The notes beneath the pieces are model-generated. The model was not told the DNA's origin, searched no databases, and worked only from the letters and a program-made list of their open reading frames with translations. From Scortum barcoo (taxonomy: Eukaryota > Chordata > Actinopteri > Centrarchiformes > Terapontidae), in contig CM041534.1 of the NCBI GenBank assembly GCA_023238725.1, forward strand, positions 2,990,449 through 3,054,448: DNA of 64,000 nt, given 5' to 3'. This document shows, piece after piece, positions 61,535-64,000 of this stretch; the first letter of the stretch is position 1, and every line of letters starts with the position of its first letter. The translations under genes were made by a program, and so were the position numbers.

Positions 61535-62598
61535 GTAATGCGTTTGCGGCGGGCTCCTGTGAAGGGACCACAGAAGGCCTGCTGTTTGAGTAAATGCTTT
61601 GGATCTCAGTCTCCGCCATGAATGCCTCCTGTGTTTGGAGCCAGCGGAGAGCCAGGTGGCTGGATGACAGTAAAAGATGAGGGGGGTGAGAGAGGGGAGA
61701 GTGAAGAGCAGGCCAGGACAGAAGGCTTGATCTGTTGCTGAAGAAGGAAGGAGGGCGGTGTGTATGTGCAGAAACCTTAATGAGCTGACTACAGCAGTTG
61801 GTGAATAACTCAGAGGCTAGATATGTGTCTTCCTATGTCCGTGGGGTGAAAACGCCTGATTGGGTCAGTGCGAGCTGAATTTGCAGCATTCAAATGACTG
61901 TCCAAAGCTGCAAGAAAACTAGGAGAGGCAGGTGGATTTTTCAAAGCAAACTCAAGGAATGACCCGCTTGAATTATTCCTTTTCATATCTTAGCTGCAAA
62001 GAAGCAGCGTAGCCCAGCTGAAACAGAACAGCAGAGGACAGATGGAAGCAGTCAGACTGGGAGTTGGTGCTCACATCTCAAGCTCACTGAGCGCACCCCC
62101 CGGCCCCCTCCCCATCCCTCCCCATCCCCTATCAACATGGAAAGCAGTCGTGCTCGTTACCTGAGCAGGCCAATTACCGCGATGAGTAAAAGTAAAAAGT
62201 CAAGGCAATTTATGAGGAAGCTTCAAAGGACATATATGAAAAGGTCAATTTTGATGAGGTCTCTGTCTGTCCCAAGGAGGGAGGATAAAGAGAGAGGATG
62301 AGTCACGACAGCCTTGATATGTAAAGTACAGATCAGAGGTGACTGCAGTTCAGCCAGAAAAAGGTATTACACAGTCGGATGAGTGCAGAAGGAGAAGTAC
62401 TGACAAATATCACAGGGGACAGACCGTACTGTAGGTTTAATGCTGGGAAGTTTGAGTTAAATGATAAGTTTGAAATGTTAACTAATGTCCTGTGGGATGG
62501 CTTAGCCTGGGGCCAATAGCTCGAGGTTATCGATTGCCCTTGGCTAGGACAATAATAACTGTGTGTCTGTGTCTGTCTGTGTGTGTCTGTGTGGCCAG
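61535..62598 (+). other. wscd1 intron between WSC exons
   Basis: A 1064-bp intron with GTAATG at the 5' end and GTGTGGCCAG at the 3' end. A C-rich run (CCCCCCGGCCCCCTCCCC) lies near 62095. A TGTC/TGTG-rich tract (62559-62592) substitutes for a classic pyrimidine tract before the acceptor. Confidence 0.8.
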
Positions 62599-62783
62599 TG
62601 GTTACCAGTTTGCAGGTCTGGAGTATGGTGCTGAATGTCACTGTGGGAACCGGATCAGTAGCCCACGGGCTCCTGAGGAGGATTGTAGTCTGGTGTGTCG
62701 GGGTGAGAGGGGGTCTCCCTGTGGCGGTGTGGGCCGACTGTCCATTTACAAGGTGGAGGAGCAGCTGCCAGGTCACAGAAAAT
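62599..62783 (+). CDS. wscd1: wscd1 third coding exon: second half of WSC domain
   Basis: Encodes residues 170-230 (with the split codon 169) and ends AAAT|GTGAGT, phase 1. The sequence GYQFAGLEYGAECHCGNR, then EEDCSLVCRGERGSPCGG and VGRLSIYKVEEQLPGHRK aligns with human WSCD1 YAGLEAGAECYCGNR, ECKGEKGSVCG and RLSVYRVDELQPGSRK. Five more WSC cysteines (C182, C184, C198, C202, C210) complete the usual set of eight. The next exon should begin the second WSC repeat and lies outside the window. Confidence 0.94.
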
Positions 62784-64000
62784 GTGAGTCAACTTCCCTC
62801 AGGAAAGACATGGAACTGTTTGCTGTGTATTCTCTGCACAAGCTGCTCCGCGGGTGACTTCACAGGCGAGTGAAGGATTAACCGAACTAAACCTAAATTC
62901 TCTAAATAAATAAAGAAATCCAACAGGATGCAATGTCAATAAACACAGTGCTCTCCTCACACCTAAATGTATAATGTATGTATGAGTCTGGGCAAATCAA
63001 AGCCAATGTTGAATTAGTCGTTCTAACCATTATTGCCTCTGTAACCAAAGCCTTATATTTTCTATTCCTCTGAGCTTCACTGTCGTCCAGAAACACAGCA
63101 CTGAGTCACACTGCTGCAGTGGGTAACATGTTCCTTCATTACCATTAACACTGTAGTTTATTTTGACACAGTTCCACATAAACTATCCTGCTGCCAGAAT
63201 TAGTCACGAGAGTAAGAGTCAACAAACGTTTTAAACCTCTATAGTGGTTGTTTTTTTATTGTATTTATTTATGCTGTAAATATTATTCTACTTTGCTTTA
63301 TGCAAAGCACCTTGTGTGTTTCATTTGGCAACCAAAAACAAAACACTAACAAACACACACAGCACATACACCTGCACTGCTTTCAGCCTAATGTAAAATA
63401 TGTGATATATATATATATGTATTAACATGAGTAGTAAATAATAACCACATATTTTCAGATCAATCTGAAAATGTCTCTTCTGCTGTTTTGCAGATATATT
63501 CTAAACTTAAACTAAAGCATGAATAAAAACCTATGCATGCCCTGAATATGCTAGTTAGTTTAGTGTATTTCTTTTGTTCTGTTGTGGGACAGCTAACTAC
63601 CCCTCTCCACAACAAGCTGTGAGCCAAATGGTTTTCACTACATAATTTTCATTCTTTTGCTCATCTCAAACTTTGATAAGGGCTGAGCTAAAGGAACACA
63701 TCTTTCAATCGCTGCTCTCTTTTCTTTGTTGTATTCCCCGCTTCATGATTTAGGCTGATTTAACAGGTGCATTTTTGCATAAAATCACGCTTAGTGCAGC
63801 TTTACACCTGATTGATGGCATTTGTTGAAGAGTATTCTCTGAGGCGTTAACTGTGCAGTATATAGTGTGTATCACAGGAAACACATTGTCTGCTTGTCTT
63901 CCCTCTTTTGTTCGGGGCATGTCACAGCTAGCTTGTGATGCATGATTTAAGCTACTGCACATTTAAAAGAACAAGATATTTAGGGAACATGTCCATATAA
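62784..64000 (+). other. wscd1 intron, continues beyond window
   Basis: Intronic to the end of the window; no further WSC or sulfotransferase-like exon was found. A short (AT)n run lies at about 63405-63418. Confidence 0.7.

Larger units (their letters stand above)
53231..64000 (+). other. wscd1: wscd1 gene span (5' half; 3' end outside window)
   Basis: Proposed structure: promoter and non-coding exon 1 (about 53260-53358), then an exon with acceptor at 54744/54745 carrying the start codon and ending at 55387, WSC exon at 61420-61534, WSC exon at 62599-62783, and further exons beyond 64000. Intron phases agree across all three coding exons (391 + 115 + 185 nt gives 230 codons plus one base). 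Human WSCD1 is a single-pass type II Golgi protein of about 575 residues with WSC domains followed by a sulfotransferase-like domain. Recent work reports sialic-acid O-sulfotransferase activity for WSCD1/2 (from memory, to be verified). Residue patterns fit WSCD1 better than WSCD2, for example GTYIGCF and YDLRKMT. Confidence 0.85.

Noticed and set aside
62333..62776. 147-codon minus-strand frame
   Set aside because: It overlaps the antisense of wscd1 exon 62599-62783 and has no domain of its own.
1..64000. CRISPR arrays, bacterial operons, phage modules or integrons
   Set aside because: No regularly spaced direct repeats with unique spacers and no prokaryotic genes; spliced vertebrate genes show the DNA is eukaryotic.

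Overview
The window looks like nuclear DNA of a teleost fish, probably a percomorph; the species cannot be fixed from the sequence. Support comes from an AT-rich background, introns with GT/AG borders, long CA/GA microsatellites, two vertebrate developmental or Golgi genes, and many repeat families typical of teleosts. No prokaryotic operon, CRISPR array or phage-like module is present.

Two protein-coding genes are well supported, both on the + strand. (1) bhlha9 is an intronless class A basic helix-loop-helix transcription factor gene at 10888-11760. (2) The 5' half of wscd1 starts with a probable promoter and non-coding exon near 53.2-53.4 kb, has its first coding exon at 54997-55387, and has WSC-domain exons at 61420-61534 and 62599-62783. 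The remaining exons, including the sulfotransferase-like part, lie beyond 64000. The genes show no operon-like or direct functional link. BHLHA9 and WSCD1 are both on human 17p13, so finding them adjacent here is a synteny observation.

Region by region: 1-10.6 kb is non-coding and holds a 254-bp inverted-repeat element (3214-3467) and a 456-bp hAT-type MITE with target duplication (7153-7608). 10.6-11.9 kb is bhlha9. 11.9-53 kb is a desert of about 41 kb. It carries a tRNA-derived SINE with 17-bp target duplications (13870-14057), a solo LTR with a 5-bp duplication (28673-29229), a piggyBac-type TTAA element (37086-37760), copies of several teleost interspersed families (14.1, 31.4, 38-42 and 44.1 kb), two decayed minus-strand LINE reverse-transcriptase remnants (about 46.0-46.5 and 50.4-50.9 kb), two interstitial telomere-like arrays, and microsatellites. 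53-64 kb is wscd1; its introns hold further repeat copies and an apparently exact 169-bp tandem duplication (58904-59246).

I did not find a new multi-gene system. The most informative observations are the bhlha9/wscd1 adjacency with its gene desert, the transposable elements whose insertion boundaries can be read to the base, the broken but recognisable LINE fragments, and the GA-repeat/TATA promoter of wscd1. Conserved regulatory elements may exist in the desert, but single-sequence inspection cannot show them.
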